Source: Afipia massiliensis
GTDB lineage: Bacteria > Pseudomonadota > Alphaproteobacteria > Rhizobiales > Xanthobacteraceae
DNA length: 64,000 nt
Reading direction: 5' to 3'
Assembly: GCF_001006325.2 (NCBI RefSeq)
Contig: NZ_LBIA02000001.1
Span: 3,907,501-3,971,500, forward strand
Shown: positions 43,022 through 52,903 of the stretch, one piece after another
How positions within the stretch are numbered: the first letter of the stretch is position 1
How the letters are laid out: the number at the start of each line of letters is the position of its first letter
The notes under the pieces: model-generated
The model's database searches: none
Seen by the model: only the letters and a program-made list of their open reading frames with translations
Told to the model about the DNA's origin: nothing
Program-made: the position numbers and the translations under genes

Positions 43022-43234
43022 ATGCCAGCTCTTGCTGAAATTCTGTCGACCAAACCAACACGCTTGCCGCCGCGCATATCTGACCGTCCGATTTGCACGA
43101 TCTGCGCGGACTCGATGGTCGCAGCCGAAGCATCTGCATTTCTTTCCGATAACGTGATCAGCTATCTGTGGACCTGCGACAATTGTGGCTATGGCTTCGT
43201 CACGAAGCATTCCACAAAGATCGTCTGCAACTGA
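43022..43234 (+). CDS. Small zinc-ribbon-like protein
   Basis: 70 residues from the ATG at 43022 (MPALAEILSTKPTRLPPRIS), with GGAGG 6 nt upstream. Two CxxC pairs, PICTICADSM and WTCDNCGYGF, 27 residues apart, suggest a zinc ribbon. The end (TKHSTKIVCN) has a fifth cysteine. It is divergent from cysK and convergent with tgt. The palindromes upstream imply specific control. Function unknown; a metal or redox sensor is possible. Confidence 0.75.
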   Translation: MPALAEILSTKPTRLPPRISDRPICTICADSMVAAEASAFLSDNVISYLWTCDNCGYGFVTKHSTKIVCN

Positions 43235-43258
43235 CAGCACACCTGCAGGCATACCCTG

Positions 43259-44392
43259 TCAGCGCGGCGCGATATCGCCCCGCGCCCATCCCTCGCGAAC
43301 CGATGCGCGGTAGTCGCCATATGTGCCGGCGGCGATAGCGGCGCGCGCACCGGTCATCAGGCTTTGATAGTATGCAACGTTGACTTCCGACAACAGCATC
43401 GCGCCGAGCGCCTCCTCGGACTTCACAAGGTGGTGCAAGTAGGCCCGTGAGTAGCCATTCGCCGAACGCCAGGCACTTTCCTCGTCCAGCGGACGCGGAT
43501 CATCGGCATGACGGGCATTACGCAAATTGATGACGCCATGCCGCGTGAAGACGTGGCCGTGCCGGCCGTTGCGCGTCGGCATGACGCAATCGAACATGTC
43601 GATCCCTCGCGCGACCGCTTCCAGCATATCGTCGGGCGTTCCGACGCCCATCAGATAGCGCGGCCGCTCCTGCGGCAGGATCGGCGCCACCTCCTCGATC
43701 ATCGCCAGCATAACCGCCTGCGGCTCGCCAACCGCCAATCCACCGACCGCGTAACCGTGAAACCCGATGTCGATCAGCGCACGCGTGCTCTCGCGGCGTA
43801 ATTCGGGAATGTCGCCGCCCTGTACGATGCCAAACAGCATGTATCCCGCAGGCGCCGTTTCGAACGCGCGCTTGCTGCGCCCCGCCCAGCGGATCGACAA
43901 CTGCATCGCGCGTTCGATATCGGCTCGCTCGGCCGGCAACCGCACACACTCGTCGAGTTGCATGGCGATATCGGAACCGAGCAAGCGCTGCACCTCGATG
44001 GCCCGCTCGGGCGACAGTTCCACCTTTGTGCCGTCGATATGCGAGCTGAACGTCACCGCATGTTCCGTGACCTTGCGCAGCTTGGCCAGTGACATGACCT
44101 GAAAGCCGCCGGAGTCGGTCAGCATCGGGCCGTTCCATGTGGTGAACTTCTGTAGTCCGCCCAGCGCCGCGATGCGCTCCGCGCCGGGACGCAACATCAG
44201 GTGATAGGTGTTGCCGAGCACGATGTCGGCGCCCGTGTCCCGGATGTCGCGCCAATGGATGCTCTTCATCGCGCCTGCGGTGCCGACGGGCATGAATGCC
44301 GGCGTGCGCACCACACCGTGCGGCGTCGTCAATTCGCCGGTGCGTGCTTCGCCGTCGCGGCCAAGAAGCTTGAAATGATTGGGAACGGTCAT
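43259..44392 (-). CDS. tgt: Queuine tRNA-ribosyltransferase Tgt (without the usual zinc cysteines)
   Basis: 377 residues. It exchanges guanine-34 for preQ1 in tRNAs with GUN anticodons. Catalytic elements are present: MLTDSGGFQVMSLAKLR (proton-donating Asp), FGIVQGGD and FDCVMPTRNGRHGHVFT (nucleophilic Asp). At the canonical zinc site CxCxxC (E. coli 302-307) it reads DEESAWRSANGYSRAYLHHL, so all three cysteines are missing while the following SRAYLHHL is kept. It lies 17 bp after queA, forming the queuosine pair. Either a lineage-specific zinc-free fold or loss of function. Confidence 0.92.
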   Translation of the reverse strand: MTVPNHFKLLGRDGEARTGELTTPHGVVRTPAFMPVGTAGAMKSIHWRDIRDTGADIVLGNTYHLMLRPGAERIAALGGLQKFTTWNGPMLTDSGGFQVMSLAKLRKVTEHAVTFSSHIDGTKVELSPERAIEVQRLLGSDIAMQLDECVRLPAERADIERAMQLSIRWAGRSKRAFETAPAGYMLFGIVQGGDIPELRRESTRALIDIGFHGYAVGGLAVGEPQAVMLAMIEEVAPILPQERPRYLMGVGTPDDMLEAVARGIDMFDCVMPTRNGRHGHVFTRHGVINLRNARHADDPRPLDEESAWRSANGYSRAYLHHLVKSEEALGAMLLSEVNVAYYQSLMTGARAAIAAGTYGDYRASVREGWARGDIAPR

Positions 44393-44408
44393 ATGGCGAC
44401 GTTATGGG

Positions 44409-45485
44409 TCAGGTCGACTGACGAAACAACAGGCATGCATCGCCATAGGAGTAAAAGCGATAGCCGGTTGAGATGGCATGGGCATAGGCCTGCTGCATGG
44501 TCTCCAATCCGCTGAAAGCGGAGACCAGCATGAACAGGGTCGAGCGCGGCAAATGGAAGTTCGTCATCAGGACATCCACCGCTTTGAAGCGGTAGCCGGG
44601 CGTGATGAAGATTGCGGTCTCCCCGGTGAACGGCTGGATCGTGCCGTTATCTGCCGCAGCACTTTCGAGAAGCCGCAGCGATGTCGTCCCGATAGCCACG
44701 ACGCGGCCGCCCTTGGCGCGGGCATCGTTAAGCGCGGTGGCGGTCTCGCCGGACACCGTGCCCCACTCAGCGTGCATCTTGTGGCTGGATGTATCGTCGG
44801 CCTTCACCGGAAGGAACGTCCCTGCTCCGACATGCAGCGTCACACGGTGCAACCCAATGCCACGGTCGCGTAACGCAGCCTCGAGTGCCGGCGTGAAATG
44901 CAGCCCCGCCGTGGGGGCCGCGACCGCGCCTTCGCTGACCGCAAACATGGTCTGATAGTCGGCAGTATCCCGCTCGTCCGGCGTCCGCCGTGAAGCGATG
45001 TAGGGCGGCAGCGGCGGCGCGCCGACGTCGGCAATGGCCTGATCCAGAATTGGCCCGTGAAACGAGAATGACAGCGTCACCTCGCCGTTCTCGCCTTTGT
45101 GCTCGACCTGCGCGTCGAGATTTCCCAGCAGACAGACACGGCCTTCGTTCCCAAAGCGGATAGCGTCACCGGCAGCAAGTTTCTTCGCCGGCTTCACCAG
45201 CGCCTGCCAGCGCGACCCGTCGATGCGCTTGATAAGCGTGGCTTCGATCTTCGGCTCTGTCTCCCGGCCGACGCGGCGGCCGGTCAATTGCGCCGGGATC
45301 ACCTTGGTGTCGTTGACGACCAGTTGATCGCCGGGTTGCAGGAAACGCGGCAGATCGGAAACGGTGGCTTCAGCCAGCGGCTTGCCAGGTGTCACCACGA
45401 GCATGCGCGCCGTGTCGCGCGGGCTGACAGGCCGCAGCGCGATGTTGGCTTCCGGAAGTTCGAAGTCGAATAAGTCAGTACGCAT
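44409..45485 (-). CDS. queA: S-adenosylmethionine:tRNA ribosyltransferase-isomerase QueA
   Basis: 358 residues from the ATG at 45485 ([20 protein letters not shown]). It adds epoxycyclopentanediol from SAM to preQ1-34 in tRNA. Signature blocks are [44 protein letters not shown] and [21 protein letters not shown] longer frame reaching 45518 lacks a ribosome site. tgt follows by 17 bp. A 25-bp palindrome lies just upstream, in the gap to ppiB. Confidence 0.95.
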   Translation of the reverse strand: MRTDLFDFELPEANIALRPVSPRDTARMLVVTPGKPLAEATVSDLPRFLQPGDQLVVNDTKVIPAQLTGRRVGRETEPKIEATLIKRIDGSRWQALVKPAKKLAAGDAIRFGNEGRVCLLGNLDAQVEHKGENGEVTLSFSFHGPILDQAIADVGAPPLPPYIASRRTPDERDTADYQTMFAVSEGAVAAPTAGLHFTPALEAALRDRGIGLHRVTLHVGAGTFLPVKADDTSSHKMHAEWGTVSGETATALNDARAKGGRVVAIGTTSLRLLESAAADNGTIQPFTGETAIFITPGYRFKAVDVLMTNFHLPRSTLFMLVSAFSGLETMQQAYAHAISTGYRFYSYGDACLLFRQST

Positions 45486-45504
45486 GACGTTACGTTCAAA
45501 TGTT

Positions 45505-45529
45505 GATGGCCGGGACATGCCCGGCCATC
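45505..45529. repeat. GATGGCCGGG / CCCGGCCATC hairpin
   Basis: A perfect 10-bp inverted repeat with 5-bp loop lies in the ppiB-queA spacer. It equals the outer hairpin of the larger repeat at 14754 and may be a decayed solo copy. It could terminate ppiB transcripts, though it has no T-run. Confidence 0.7.
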
Positions 45530-45557
45530 CGTTCGCAAAGCCAGACTACAGCGACAA

Positions 45558-46022
45558 TCAGGCGGCGTCAGCCGCCATATGCGCCTTGACGATCTTGTCG
45601 GGATTCTGCACGGGTTCGCCGCGCTTGATCTTGTCGACGTTTTCCATGCCTGACGTCACCTTGCCCCATACGGTGTACTGGCCGTTGAGGAAGGCGGCAT
45701 CGTCGAAGCAGATGAAGAACTGGCTGTCACCCGAATCCGGGTTCGCCGCACGCGCCATCGACGTGGTGCCGCGCACATGCGGCTCCTTGTTGAATTCGGC
45801 CTTCAGCTTCTTGCCCGAGCCGCCGGTGCCGGTGCCCTGCGGGCAGCCGGTCTGCGCCATGAATCCTTCGATGACGCGATGGAAAACGATGCCATCGTAA
45901 AATCCTTCGCGCACCAGTTCCTTGATGCGCGCGACGTGACCCGGCGCCAGATCGGGACGCATCTCGATCGTCACCGACCCCTGCGTGGTTTCCAGGATCA
46001 ATGTGTTTTCGTTGTCTGCCAT
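45558..46022 (-). CDS. ppiB: Cytoplasmic cyclophilin-type peptidyl-prolyl isomerase
   Basis: 154 residues, no signal peptide (MADNENTLILETTQGSVTIE). Cyclophilin core: FYDGIVFHRVIEGFMAQTGC, then GTGTGGSGKKLKAEFN, and FFICFDDAAFLNGQYTVWG. It lacks the long loops of eukaryotic forms. It catalyses cis-trans isomerisation of Xaa-Pro bonds. A paralogue with a signal peptide lies 66 bp upstream on the same strand, so the pair arose by duplication and serves cytoplasm and periplasm. Confidence 0.94.
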   Translation of the reverse strand: MADNENTLILETTQGSVTIEMRPDLAPGHVARIKELVREGFYDGIVFHRVIEGFMAQTGCPQGTGTGGSGKKLKAEFNKEPHVRGTTSMARAANPDSGDSQFFICFDDAAFLNGQYTVWGKVTSGMENVDKIKRGEPVQNPDKIVKAHMAADAA

Positions 46023-46088
46023 GATGTTTCCTTTGCAGATTGGGAAACCCGCGATGGCCGATATGGCCCGCGGATCGCCTGAGATGGA

Positions 46089-46631
46089 TTACTTGATGTC
46101 GGAAGCGACCTGCACCTTCACCATCTTGTCCGGATCCTGAACCGGCTCGCCGCGCTTGATCTTGTCCACGACATCCATGCCCGACACGACCTCACCGACG
46201 ACCGTGTACTTGTTGTTCAGGAAGCTGCCGTCCGCGAACATGATGAAGAATTGCGAGTTGGCAGAGTTCGGTTCGCTCGAGCGTGCCATCCCAACAATGC
46301 CGCGCTTGAACGGCACGCTGGAGAATTCGGCCGGAAGGTTCGGATACTTCGACCCGCCGGTGCCGTTGAAGCGCTGACCGTCGCCGGTCTGGGCCATGAA
46401 GCCTTCGATTACGCGATGGAATGGCACATTGTTGTAGTACCCGTCGCGCGCGAGCAGCTTCATGCGCTCGGCATGCTTGGGCGCGAGATCGGTGCGCAGC
46501 TTGAAGATGACGCGGCCCTTGGTGGTGTCGATAACGATCGCATTGTCCTTGTCGAGGCCGGCGGGAAGCGCCTGTGACAGGGCGGGCGTTGCGAAAGCGA
46601 AAGCCGCGAGAACGGCGAGTATGCGGATCAT
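46089..46631 (-). CDS. ppiA: Periplasmic cyclophilin-type peptidyl-prolyl isomerase
   Basis: 180 residues. The signal peptide MIRILAVLAAFAFATPALSQ is followed by the cyclophilin core YYNNVPFHRVIEGFMAQTGD, GFNGTGGSKYPNLPAEF-like and FFIMFADGSFLNNKYTVVG. It is paralogous to the downstream cytoplasmic protein, and the shared ends (DVVDKIKRGEPVQDPDKMVK) are nearly the same. It sits 28 bp after coaD in a coaD-ppi-ppi-queA-tgt run that is conserved in alphaproteobacteria. Confidence 0.93.
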   Translation of the reverse strand: MIRILAVLAAFAFATPALSQALPAGLDKDNAIVIDTTKGRVIFKLRTDLAPKHAERMKLLARDGYYNNVPFHRVIEGFMAQTGDGQRFNGTGGSKYPNLPAEFSSVPFKRGIVGMARSSEPNSANSQFFIMFADGSFLNNKYTVVGEVVSGMDVVDKIKRGEPVQDPDKMVKVQVASDIK

Positions 46632-46659
46632 GACAACTCCGGGGTGATAGGAGGGCTGG

Positions 46660-47157
46660 TTAGCCAGCGAGTCTCTTCTTCAGGCGCGAGGCGACGGCTT
46701 TCGGCACGAAGTGCGAAACGTCGCCGCCCATCCCCGCGATCTGACGCACCAGTGTGGCGGTGATCGGGCGGACGGTGGCGGAGGCAGGAATGAAAATCGT
46801 GTGAACCTCCGGCACCAGCGTCTGGTTCATACCGGCGATCTGCATTTCGTAGTCGAGATCGGTGCCGTCGCGCAGCCCGCGGATCAGGATTGTAGCCCCT
46901 GCCCGCTGCGCTGCGGTAACGGTCAGATCCTTGAATGTGACGCAATCGATTTCGCAACCGGCGTTGGCGGCAATGGGCGCGAACACCTCCCGGACCATAT
47001 CCAACCGCTCTTCGGTGGAAAACAGAGGGGCCTTGCCGGGATGGATGCCGATCGCAACGATCAGCCGGTCGACCAGGCTGCAAGCCTGCCGCACCACATC
47101 CAAATGGCCATTGGTAACAGGGTCGAACGACCCAGGGTAAAGCGCAATACGGGACAT
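46660..47157 (-). CDS. coaD: Phosphopantetheine adenylyltransferase
   Basis: 165 residues. The nucleotidyltransferase motif is [18 protein letters not shown] (T/HxGH), and the C-terminal ISSxxVR-equivalent is [20 protein letters not shown], where Ser replaces part of the usual motif. [20 protein letters not shown] is the conserved central block. It catalyses the penultimate step of coenzyme A synthesis in the cytoplasm. It lies upstream of the two cyclophilin genes on the same strand. Confidence 0.95.
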   Translation of the reverse strand: MSRIALYPGSFDPVTNGHLDVVRQACSLVDRLIVAIGIHPGKAPLFSTEERLDMVREVFAPIAANAGCEIDCVTFKDLTVTAAQRAGATILIRGLRDGTDLDYEMQIAGMNQTLVPEVHTIFIPASATVRPITATLVRQIAGMGGDVSHFVPKAVASRLKKRLAG

Positions 47158-47322
47158 GCCCCCTCCTAACCCGGCCCGGCGACCGCCGCAAGGAGGCCGG
47201 TTCCGCCGGCGGCTGCTCTATTTATCCGGGGCAATAATTTTAAGATCCCGTGAACTTTTACCCGACACCGCGCGTCATCCCCTCAAGCAGACCGTAAAGG
47301 CCGGCATGACAGGGGACGGACC

Positions 47323-47577
47323 ATGATCAAGGCACTCTCAGCAGTGACGATTGCGGCTTTCGTTGCAGCCGCCATGACGATTCTTCCAAGCTTTGCGCCT
47401 CGCGTGGAGGCAAGCGTGCCGCAAGCGCTTGCAAAGGCTGACCGGCTGCCGATCCGAACGGCCAATGCATCCTGCGCGGTACAGCATTGGCCGACTAAGG
47501 ACGCGTCCTGCCTGCGCCGCAGCAACTGGAAAGCCGGCGTCCAACCGGTTCGGGTCGTGACGACGGACCGCAACTAG
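47323..47577 (+). CDS. Small exported protein of unknown function
   Basis: 84 residues from the ATG at 47323, with GGGGACGG about 5 nt upstream. A signal peptide (MIKALSAVTIAAFVAAAMTI) ends near PRVEA. The mature part is about 50 residues with two cysteines (ASCAVQHWPTKDASCLRRS) likely forming one disulfide, plus a basic, hydrophobic-poor tail. Such small secreted Cys-pair proteins are common in Bradyrhizobiaceae without known function. It is divergent from coaD and convergent with gyrA (9 bp). Confidence 0.75.
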   Translation: MIKALSAVTIAAFVAAAMTILPSFAPRVEASVPQALAKADRLPIRTANASCAVQHWPTKDASCLRRSNWKAGVQPVRVVTTDRN

Positions 47578-47586
47578 CCTAACCCT

Positions 47587-50328
47587 TTAGCCGCCGTTGC
47601 CGTTTTCCGCCTCATCCGTGATGTGTTCGACCGAGACGACATGTTCGTCCTCGGCCGTGTCAAACACGATCACGCCTTGGGTTGAGCGTCCGGCGACGCG
47701 AATGTCCTCGACCGGGCACCGGATCAACTGGCCGTTATCAGTTACCAGCATGATCTGATCGCTGTCCTCGACCGGGAACGACGCCACCAGCTTGCCGTTG
47801 CGATTGTTGACGGACATCGCGACGATGCCCTTACCGCCGCGGCCGGTGGTGCGATACTCGAACGACGAGCTGCGCTTGCCGTAACCGTTCTCGCTAATGG
47901 TCAGAACGAACTGTTCAGCAGCCGACATTTCGACGTAGCGCTGCTCGCCAAGCTCGATCGCGCCCGTGGCTTCTTCCTGATCCGTACCGGCCTCTTCCTC
48001 GGCTCCGCCGCGACGCACCGCGTTGGCGCGGCGCAGATACGCAGCGCGCTCATCGGCGTTGACGTCCATGTGGCGCAGGATTGTCAGAGAAATCACTCGA
48101 TCATCTGGTTCAAGTTTAATGCCTCTGACCCCCATGGAGGTTCGACCAGTGAAGACCCTAACCCCTGCGTCCGTTCCATCGGAACGCGGATCGGAGACAG
48201 GGAAGCGAATGCATTGCCCACCCGCTGTAGTCAGCAAGACATCATCATGTTCAGTGCAAATTTGCACGTCGACGATGGCTTCGCCCTGGTCGAGCTTCAT
48301 GGCGATGATGCCCGACCGGCGCACCTCGACGAAATCGGAAAGCTTATTGCGACGGACATTGCCCCCGGTGGTCGCGAACAGCACGTCGAGATTAGCCCAC
48401 GACGACTCATCCTCAGGCAACGGCATGATGGTGGTAATGCGCTCGCCCTGCTCCAGCGGCAGGATATTGATCAACGCCTTGCCGCGTGAATTCGGAGCAG
48501 CCATCGGCAGGCGCCAGACCTTTTCCTTGTAGACCTGACCGCGGGACGAAAAGAACAGCACCGGTGTATGCGTCGAGGCGACGAACAGGCGGCTGACGAA
48601 ATCCTCGTCGCGCGTCTGCATCCCCGAGCGGCCCTTCCCGCCACGCTTCTGCGCGCGATAGGTCGAGAGCGGCACGCGCTTGACGTAGCCCGCATGCGAG
48701 ACGGTAACGACCATATCCTCGCGCTGGATCAGATCCTCATCTTCGACCTCGCCTTCCTGATCGATGATGACGGTGCGGCGCGGCGTCGCGAACTCAGCCT
48801 TCACTGCACCAAGTTCGTCCTTGATGATCGCCTGAATCCGGGCACGGGAGCGCAGGATATCAAGATAGTCGGCGATTTCGAGCGCGAGCTTGTCGAGTTC
48901 GTCGGAAATTTCCTCGCGGCCGAGGGCTGTCAGGCGCTGGAGACGCAGGTCGAGAATAGCTTTTGCCTGCTCAAGCGACAGGCGTGCGGTACCGTCTTCG
49001 GCGACACGATGGCGCGGATCGTCGATCAGCGTGATCATCGTCGCGACGTCCTTGGCCGGCCAATCGCGCGCCATCAGGGTTTCTCGCGCGGTGTTCGGAT
49101 CAGGCGACGTCCGGATGACGCGAATAACTTCGTCGATATTTGCGACAGCGATGGCAAGGCCAACCAGGATATGAGCGCGGTCGCGCGCCTTGTTCAGCAG
49201 GAATTTGGTGCGCCGTGAGACCACGCTCTCGCGGAACGCAATGAACACGGTGAGCAGGTCCTTCAGGTTCATCACCTGCGGACGTCCACCATCAAGAGCG
49301 ACCATGTTGGCGCCGAAATTGGTTTGCAGCGGCGTGAACTTATAGAGCTGGTTCAGCACCACCTCAGGCACCACATCGCGCTTCAGTTCGACAACCACGC
49401 GGTAACCGTCGCGGTCGGATTCGTCGCGCAGATCCGAAATGCCCTCGATCTTCTTTTCGCGCACCAGCTCAGCGATGCGCTCGACCATGCTCGCCTTGTT
49501 TACCTGATACGGAATTTCCGAGACGATAATCGCCTCGCGATCCTTGCGAATCGTCTCGATGTTCACCTTGCCGCGCATCACGATAGAGCCGCGACCAAGA
49601 TGGTAGGCCGCACGGATACCCTGACGGCCAAGAATGATGCCGCCGGTCGGAAAATCCGGTCCGGGAACGATATTGATAAGGTCGTCGATGCCAAGCGCGG
49701 GGTCATTGATCAGCGCGATACAGGCATCGATCACTTCGCCGAGATTGTGCGGCGGGATATTCGTCGCCATGCCGACCGCGATGCCGCCGGCGCCATTGAC
49801 CAGCAGATTCGGAAACTTCGCGGGCAGAACTTTCGGCTCGCGCTCAGAACTGTCGTAGTTCGGCTGATAGTCGACAGTGTCCTTGTCGATGTCGTCGAGC
49901 AGCGAATGTGCGACTTTCTCAAGGCGCGACTCGGTATAACGCATCGCGGCGGCCATATCGCCATCGACCGAGCCGAAATTGCCCTGCCCGTCGATCAGCG
50001 GCACGCGCATGGAGAAGTCTTGCGCCATGCGCACCATCGCGTCGTAGACCGACTGGTCGCCGTGCGGATGGTATTTACCGATCACGTCGCCGACGGTACG
50101 CGCCGACTTGCGATACGGCTTGTTCCACTCGAAGCCGTTCTCATACATCGCATAGAGAATGCGGCGATGGACGGGCTTGAGACCATCGCGCGCGTCCGGC
50201 AGCGCACGCGCCACGATCACGCTCATCGCGTAATCGAGGTAGGAGCGCTTCATCTCATCCGTGATCGAGACGGGACGGATATCAGCCGCCTCGGGAGGGC
50301 CGGACGGCGGATCTTGGGGGTCAGTCAA
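47587..50328 (-). CDS. gyrA: DNA gyrase subunit A
   Basis: 913 residues. The breakage-reunion domain has the active-site tyrosine in [11 protein letters not shown] (about residue 129). The quinolone-resistance region reads [19 protein letters not shown], with Gln instead of the E. coli Ser83 and Ser instead of Ala84. The coiled-coil and C-terminal beta-pinwheel follow, with the GyrA box [10 protein letters not shown] near 560. A negatively charged insertion ([18 protein letters not shown]) lies in the pinwheel. It ends [10 protein letters not shown]. It introduces negative supercoils with GyrB. Confidence 0.97.
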   Translation of the reverse strand: MTDPQDPPSGPPEAADIRPVSITDEMKRSYLDYAMSVIVARALPDARDGLKPVHRRILYAMYENGFEWNKPYRKSARTVGDVIGKYHPHGDQSVYDAMVRMAQDFSMRVPLIDGQGNFGSVDGDMAAAMRYTESRLEKVAHSLLDDIDKDTVDYQPNYDSSEREPKVLPAKFPNLLVNGAGGIAVGMATNIPPHNLGEVIDACIALINDPALGIDDLINIVPGPDFPTGGIILGRQGIRAAYHLGRGSIVMRGKVNIETIRKDREAIIVSEIPYQVNKASMVERIAELVREKKIEGISDLRDESDRDGYRVVVELKRDVVPEVVLNQLYKFTPLQTNFGANMVALDGGRPQVMNLKDLLTVFIAFRESVVSRRTKFLLNKARDRAHILVGLAIAVANIDEVIRVIRTSPDPNTARETLMARDWPAKDVATMITLIDDPRHRVAEDGTARLSLEQAKAILDLRLQRLTALGREEISDELDKLALEIADYLDILRSRARIQAIIKDELGAVKAEFATPRRTVIIDQEGEVEDEDLIQREDMVVTVSHAGYVKRVPLSTYRAQKRGGKGRSGMQTRDEDFVSRLFVASTHTPVLFFSSRGQVYKEKVWRLPMAAPNSRGKALINILPLEQGERITTIMPLPEDESSWANLDVLFATTGGNVRRNKLSDFVEVRRSGIIAMKLDQGEAIVDVQICTEHDDVLLTTAGGQCIRFPVSDPRSDGTDAGVRVFTGRTSMGVRGIKLEPDDRVISLTILRHMDVNADERAAYLRRANAVRRGGAEEEAGTDQEEATGAIELGEQRYVEMSAAEQFVLTISENGYGKRSSSFEYRTTGRGGKGIVAMSVNNRNGKLVASFPVEDSDQIMLVTDNGQLIRCPVEDIRVAGRSTQGVIVFDTAEDEHVVSVEHITDEAENGNGG

Positions 50329-50509
50329 CGTGCGAATCCTGGGTGCGAAATACTCTTGTTATATAGGCGAAGTCGGCGGCCAACGCCAACCGCATTTACC
50401 GTCAAAACGGGCACGGAAACTTTTGTAATTACAATATCTTACAGTCAGTCAAAAACCCATTCCATCTCACGCTTTTTGATGCGGGGAAAACGCTGTTTTG
50501 GCGCGGCAT

Positions 50510-50914
50510 TCAGGGCCCGAATGCAACCGCATGCATGATGCGGCCCGGGACAAATGTGAACAGCCCAGCGATGACCAGCCCGCCCGTAAACAGCGAGATC
50601 ATTGTGATCCGGTGGCCGTTCACCCGATGTCTGTGCGCAAACCAGATGCCGAGCGGAAGCATGATCAGGCTGAAGATCGACAGCAGATGGATCGGACTCC
50701 AGGGGCCACCCAGTCTGATCTGATTTTGATGGATCCAGAAAGAACTAAGCGCGACTGTCACCATCAGCACAACCCAGATCCAGCCGAGAGTGCGATGAGG
50801 CAACGTGCCCTTCGGAGAAGCGAACTGGACGATGCCCAGTACCAGCGCGCTCATGGCGGCAAAGGCGTGCAACTGAATGACCAAAGGCGCATTGAGCAGC
50901 GGCGCTAGGCTCAT
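50510..50914 (-). CDS. DUF2306 family membrane protein
   Basis: 134 residues with four hydrophobic helices: VIQLHAFAAMSALVLGIVQF, TLGWIWVVLMVTVALSSFWI, HLLSIFSLIMLPLGIWFAH and TMISLFTGGLVIAGLFTFV. Conserved histidines (QLHAFAA, LPHRTLGW, SPIHLLSI, RVNGHRIT) lie at helix ends, the DUF2306 pattern, and could bind haem or metal. It ends PGRIMHAVAFGP. It is downstream of ssb and upstream of gyrA on the same strand with spacers of 130-180 bp. Function unknown. Confidence 0.82.
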   Translation of the reverse strand: MSLAPLLNAPLVIQLHAFAAMSALVLGIVQFASPKGTLPHRTLGWIWVVLMVTVALSSFWIHQNQIRLGGPWSPIHLLSIFSLIMLPLGIWFAHRHRVNGHRITMISLFTGGLVIAGLFTFVPGRIMHAVAFGP

Positions 50915-51049
50915 CGGTCGTTTCCGGAAATGAAGCTGGTTAGAAAATCAGATTCCGACGGAGTGCAGTACGTAAAGTGTAGGCTGCGACACGCAGAGCC
51001 AGTGCTTCACTGGCCCTGCGCTCATTCACATGATCGTCCTTAAAATGGC

Positions 51050-51538
51050 TTAGAATGGAATATCGTCGTTCATATCGTCGTTGCGGCCGCCGCCGGCAGC
51101 GACGCGGCGCGGAGGCGCTGAACGCGACGGGCCTGACGATCCGAAATCGCCACCACCCTCGTCAGCCCCGAACGAACCACCGCTGCTCTTGCCGTCGAGC
51201 ATGGTCAACGTCGAATTGAAGTTCTGAAGAACGACTTCGGTCGAATAGCGGTCCTTGCCGTCCTTGTCCTGCCATTTGCGGGTTTGCAACTGGCCCTCAA
51301 GGTAAACCTTGGATCCCTTCTTCAGATACTGCTCGGCGATCTTGCAGAGGCCTTCGCTGAAGATCACGACGCGATGCCACTCCGTCTTTTCTTTGCGTTC
51401 GCCGGAATTCTTGTCACGCCAGGTCTCCGACGTTGCAACGCTCAGGTTGGCAATCGGGCGACCGTCCTGCGTCCGTTTGATTTCAGGGTCGGCACCGAGA
51501 TTTCCAACCAGAATGACTTTATTGACGCTTCCCGCCAT
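51050..51538 (-). CDS. ssb: Single-stranded DNA-binding protein
   Basis: 162 residues from the ATG at 51538 ([20 protein letters not shown]); the frame to 51565 lacks a ribosome site. The OB fold includes [12 protein letters not shown]-type and [10 protein letters not shown]-type blocks here reading [16 protein letters not shown] and [14 protein letters not shown] Gly/Ser-rich linker leads to the acidic tail DMNDDIPF that recruits partner proteins. It is close to uvrA, with the beta-barrel gene between, a common order in Rhizobiales. Confidence 0.97.
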   Translation of the reverse strand: MAGSVNKVILVGNLGADPEIKRTQDGRPIANLSVATSETWRDKNSGERKEKTEWHRVVIFSEGLCKIAEQYLKKGSKVYLEGQLQTRKWQDKDGKDRYSTEVVLQNFNSTLTMLDGKSSGGSFGADEGGGDFGSSGPSRSAPPRRVAAGGGRNDDMNDDIPF

Positions 51539-52029
51539 TGCCGCTCTCCACTTTCGCGCACGCATACGGTGCGCCCGAATCTGTCAGGATTTATGTTCGC
51601 GGGGTCGCCATCCCAAACTAGGGAAACGCCCGCTCCGAAAATGACCCTATACGCTCCGGCCCGCGCGATGCGCCCGGCTCACCGGTTATCCACACGCAAG
51701 CCGCCAGTCACTCCAACCATAATATGTACTGTTTTTGTTCTCATGCAAGTGGAGCGTGAAAGGGAACCCTTTGACAGACAAAAACAATGTTCGGCCGGGC
51801 TCCGAAAATGTGACGAAAACGTGATCAAAACGTGGAGTCGAGGAACCAAATATCCCAAACAATTCCTTGCCTTAGGAAGCCTCACTTCCCGTCCGACTGT
51901 TGCATTTGGGAGACGGCTTTTTCGGAAGAAGCCGGTATATTCCGACTCACGAAATCGAAATCCCATTGCGTTCGCGCCTTGGAAAACTGCTTCGAAAAAT
52001 CGAGGCGGACTTAAAACTGGAGAACTGAG
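51539..52029. other. Non-coding spacer between ssb and the outer-membrane protein gene
   Basis: About 490 bp with no supported gene. It is more AT-rich than its neighbours. A hairpin CGGCTT...AAGCCG lies at about 51913-51933, roughly 100 bp before the porin gene, probably in its 5' leader. TTGACA near 51771 may be a -35 element. No SOS box was found before ssb. Confidence 0.5.
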
Positions 52030-52743
52030 ATGAAGAAGTTTTTGCTCGGCACCGTGGCGCTGGTTGCCCTCGGTACTGCTTCGGCGGTCGCCGCTGATCT
52101 GCCGGCCCGTACCTACACCAAGGCACCGGTTTACGCCGCGCCGATCTACAACTGGACCGGCATCTACGTCGGTGCGCACATCGGCGCTGCTTTCGGTGGC
52201 GATGACGGCTTCACCACCAACAACGCGCTCTTGAGGGGCACCGACCGTGACGCAGCGTTCCTCGGCGGCGGCCAGCTCGGCGCTGACTACCAGTTCGCTC
52301 CGAACTGGCTGGTTGGTATCGAAGGCCAGATCAGCGCTCTGTCGAACAGCGACCGTACCTTCACCGATGGCAACCTTGTCCTTCGTGATCGTTCCGACTG
52401 GCTGGCTTCGGTCACCGGTCGCCTCGGCTACACTTGGGGTCCGGGCCTGATCTACGCTAAGGGCGGTGTCGCGTTCCGTGACGACAACGGCCTTGCTGCG
52501 AACTTCCCTGGCGTGACCAACCGTGAGTCGACCGGCTACACCGTCGGCGGCGGTCTGGAATACATGTTCGCCCCAGCCTGGTCGGCGAAGGTTGAGTACC
52601 AGTACTACAACTTCGACACCACCACCGCTGTGTTTGCTGATCCGGCTCTGACCAGCGTCAGCTACAAGGATGACCTCCACACTGTGAAGGTTGGCGTCAA
52701 CTATCGCTTCAACTGGGGTGGCCCGGTCGTCGCAAAGTACTGA
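52030..52743 (+). CDS. Outer-membrane beta-barrel protein (Omp25/31-like)
   Basis: 237 residues. The signal peptide MKKFLLGTVALVALGTASAV is cleaved before ADLPARTYTKAPVYAAP, a proline-rich start seen in rhizobial Omp25/31 proteins. IYNWTGIYVGAHIGAAFGGD opens an eight-strand barrel with alternating hydrophobic strands (GVTNRESTGYTVGGGLEYMF; AKVEYQYYNFDTT). It ends with a typical C-terminal strand VGVNYRFNWGGPVVAKY. Codon use is strongly biased, suggesting high expression. GGAG lies 6-8 nt before the ATG, and a strong terminator follows. Confidence 0.92.
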   Translation: MKKFLLGTVALVALGTASAVAADLPARTYTKAPVYAAPIYNWTGIYVGAHIGAAFGGDDGFTTNNALLRGTDRDAAFLGGGQLGADYQFAPNWLVGIEGQISALSNSDRTFTDGNLVLRDRSDWLASVTGRLGYTWGPGLIYAKGGVAFRDDNGLAANFPGVTNRESTGYTVGGGLEYMFAPAWSAKVEYQYYNFDTTTAVFADPALTSVSYKDDLHTVKVGVNYRFNWGGPVVAKY

Positions 52744-52789
52744 GCTTCGCAGACCTGACTAACTCTTCCTGAGCTTCTCAGGATTACGG

Positions 52790-52817
52790 AAAGGCCGGCT
52801 CTTGAGCCGGCCTTTTT
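52790..52817 (+). terminator. Intrinsic terminator of the outer-membrane protein gene
   Basis: AAGGCCGGCT-CTTG-AGCCGGCCTT followed by TTTG, a 10-bp perfect stem, ends about 70 bp after the stop codon. Confidence 0.92.
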
Positions 52818-52903
52818 GTTTGTCATCACGTCCCTATATCCTCGGAGTCCCACCAGACGGCAAACAGTTGATGGATCGCGAACAGGGCTGGAAATCCGGT
52901 CGC

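Noticed and set aside
51679-52680. 333-residue minus-strand frame over the outer-membrane protein gene
   Set aside because: Antisense shadow of a strongly codon-biased gene; no motif.
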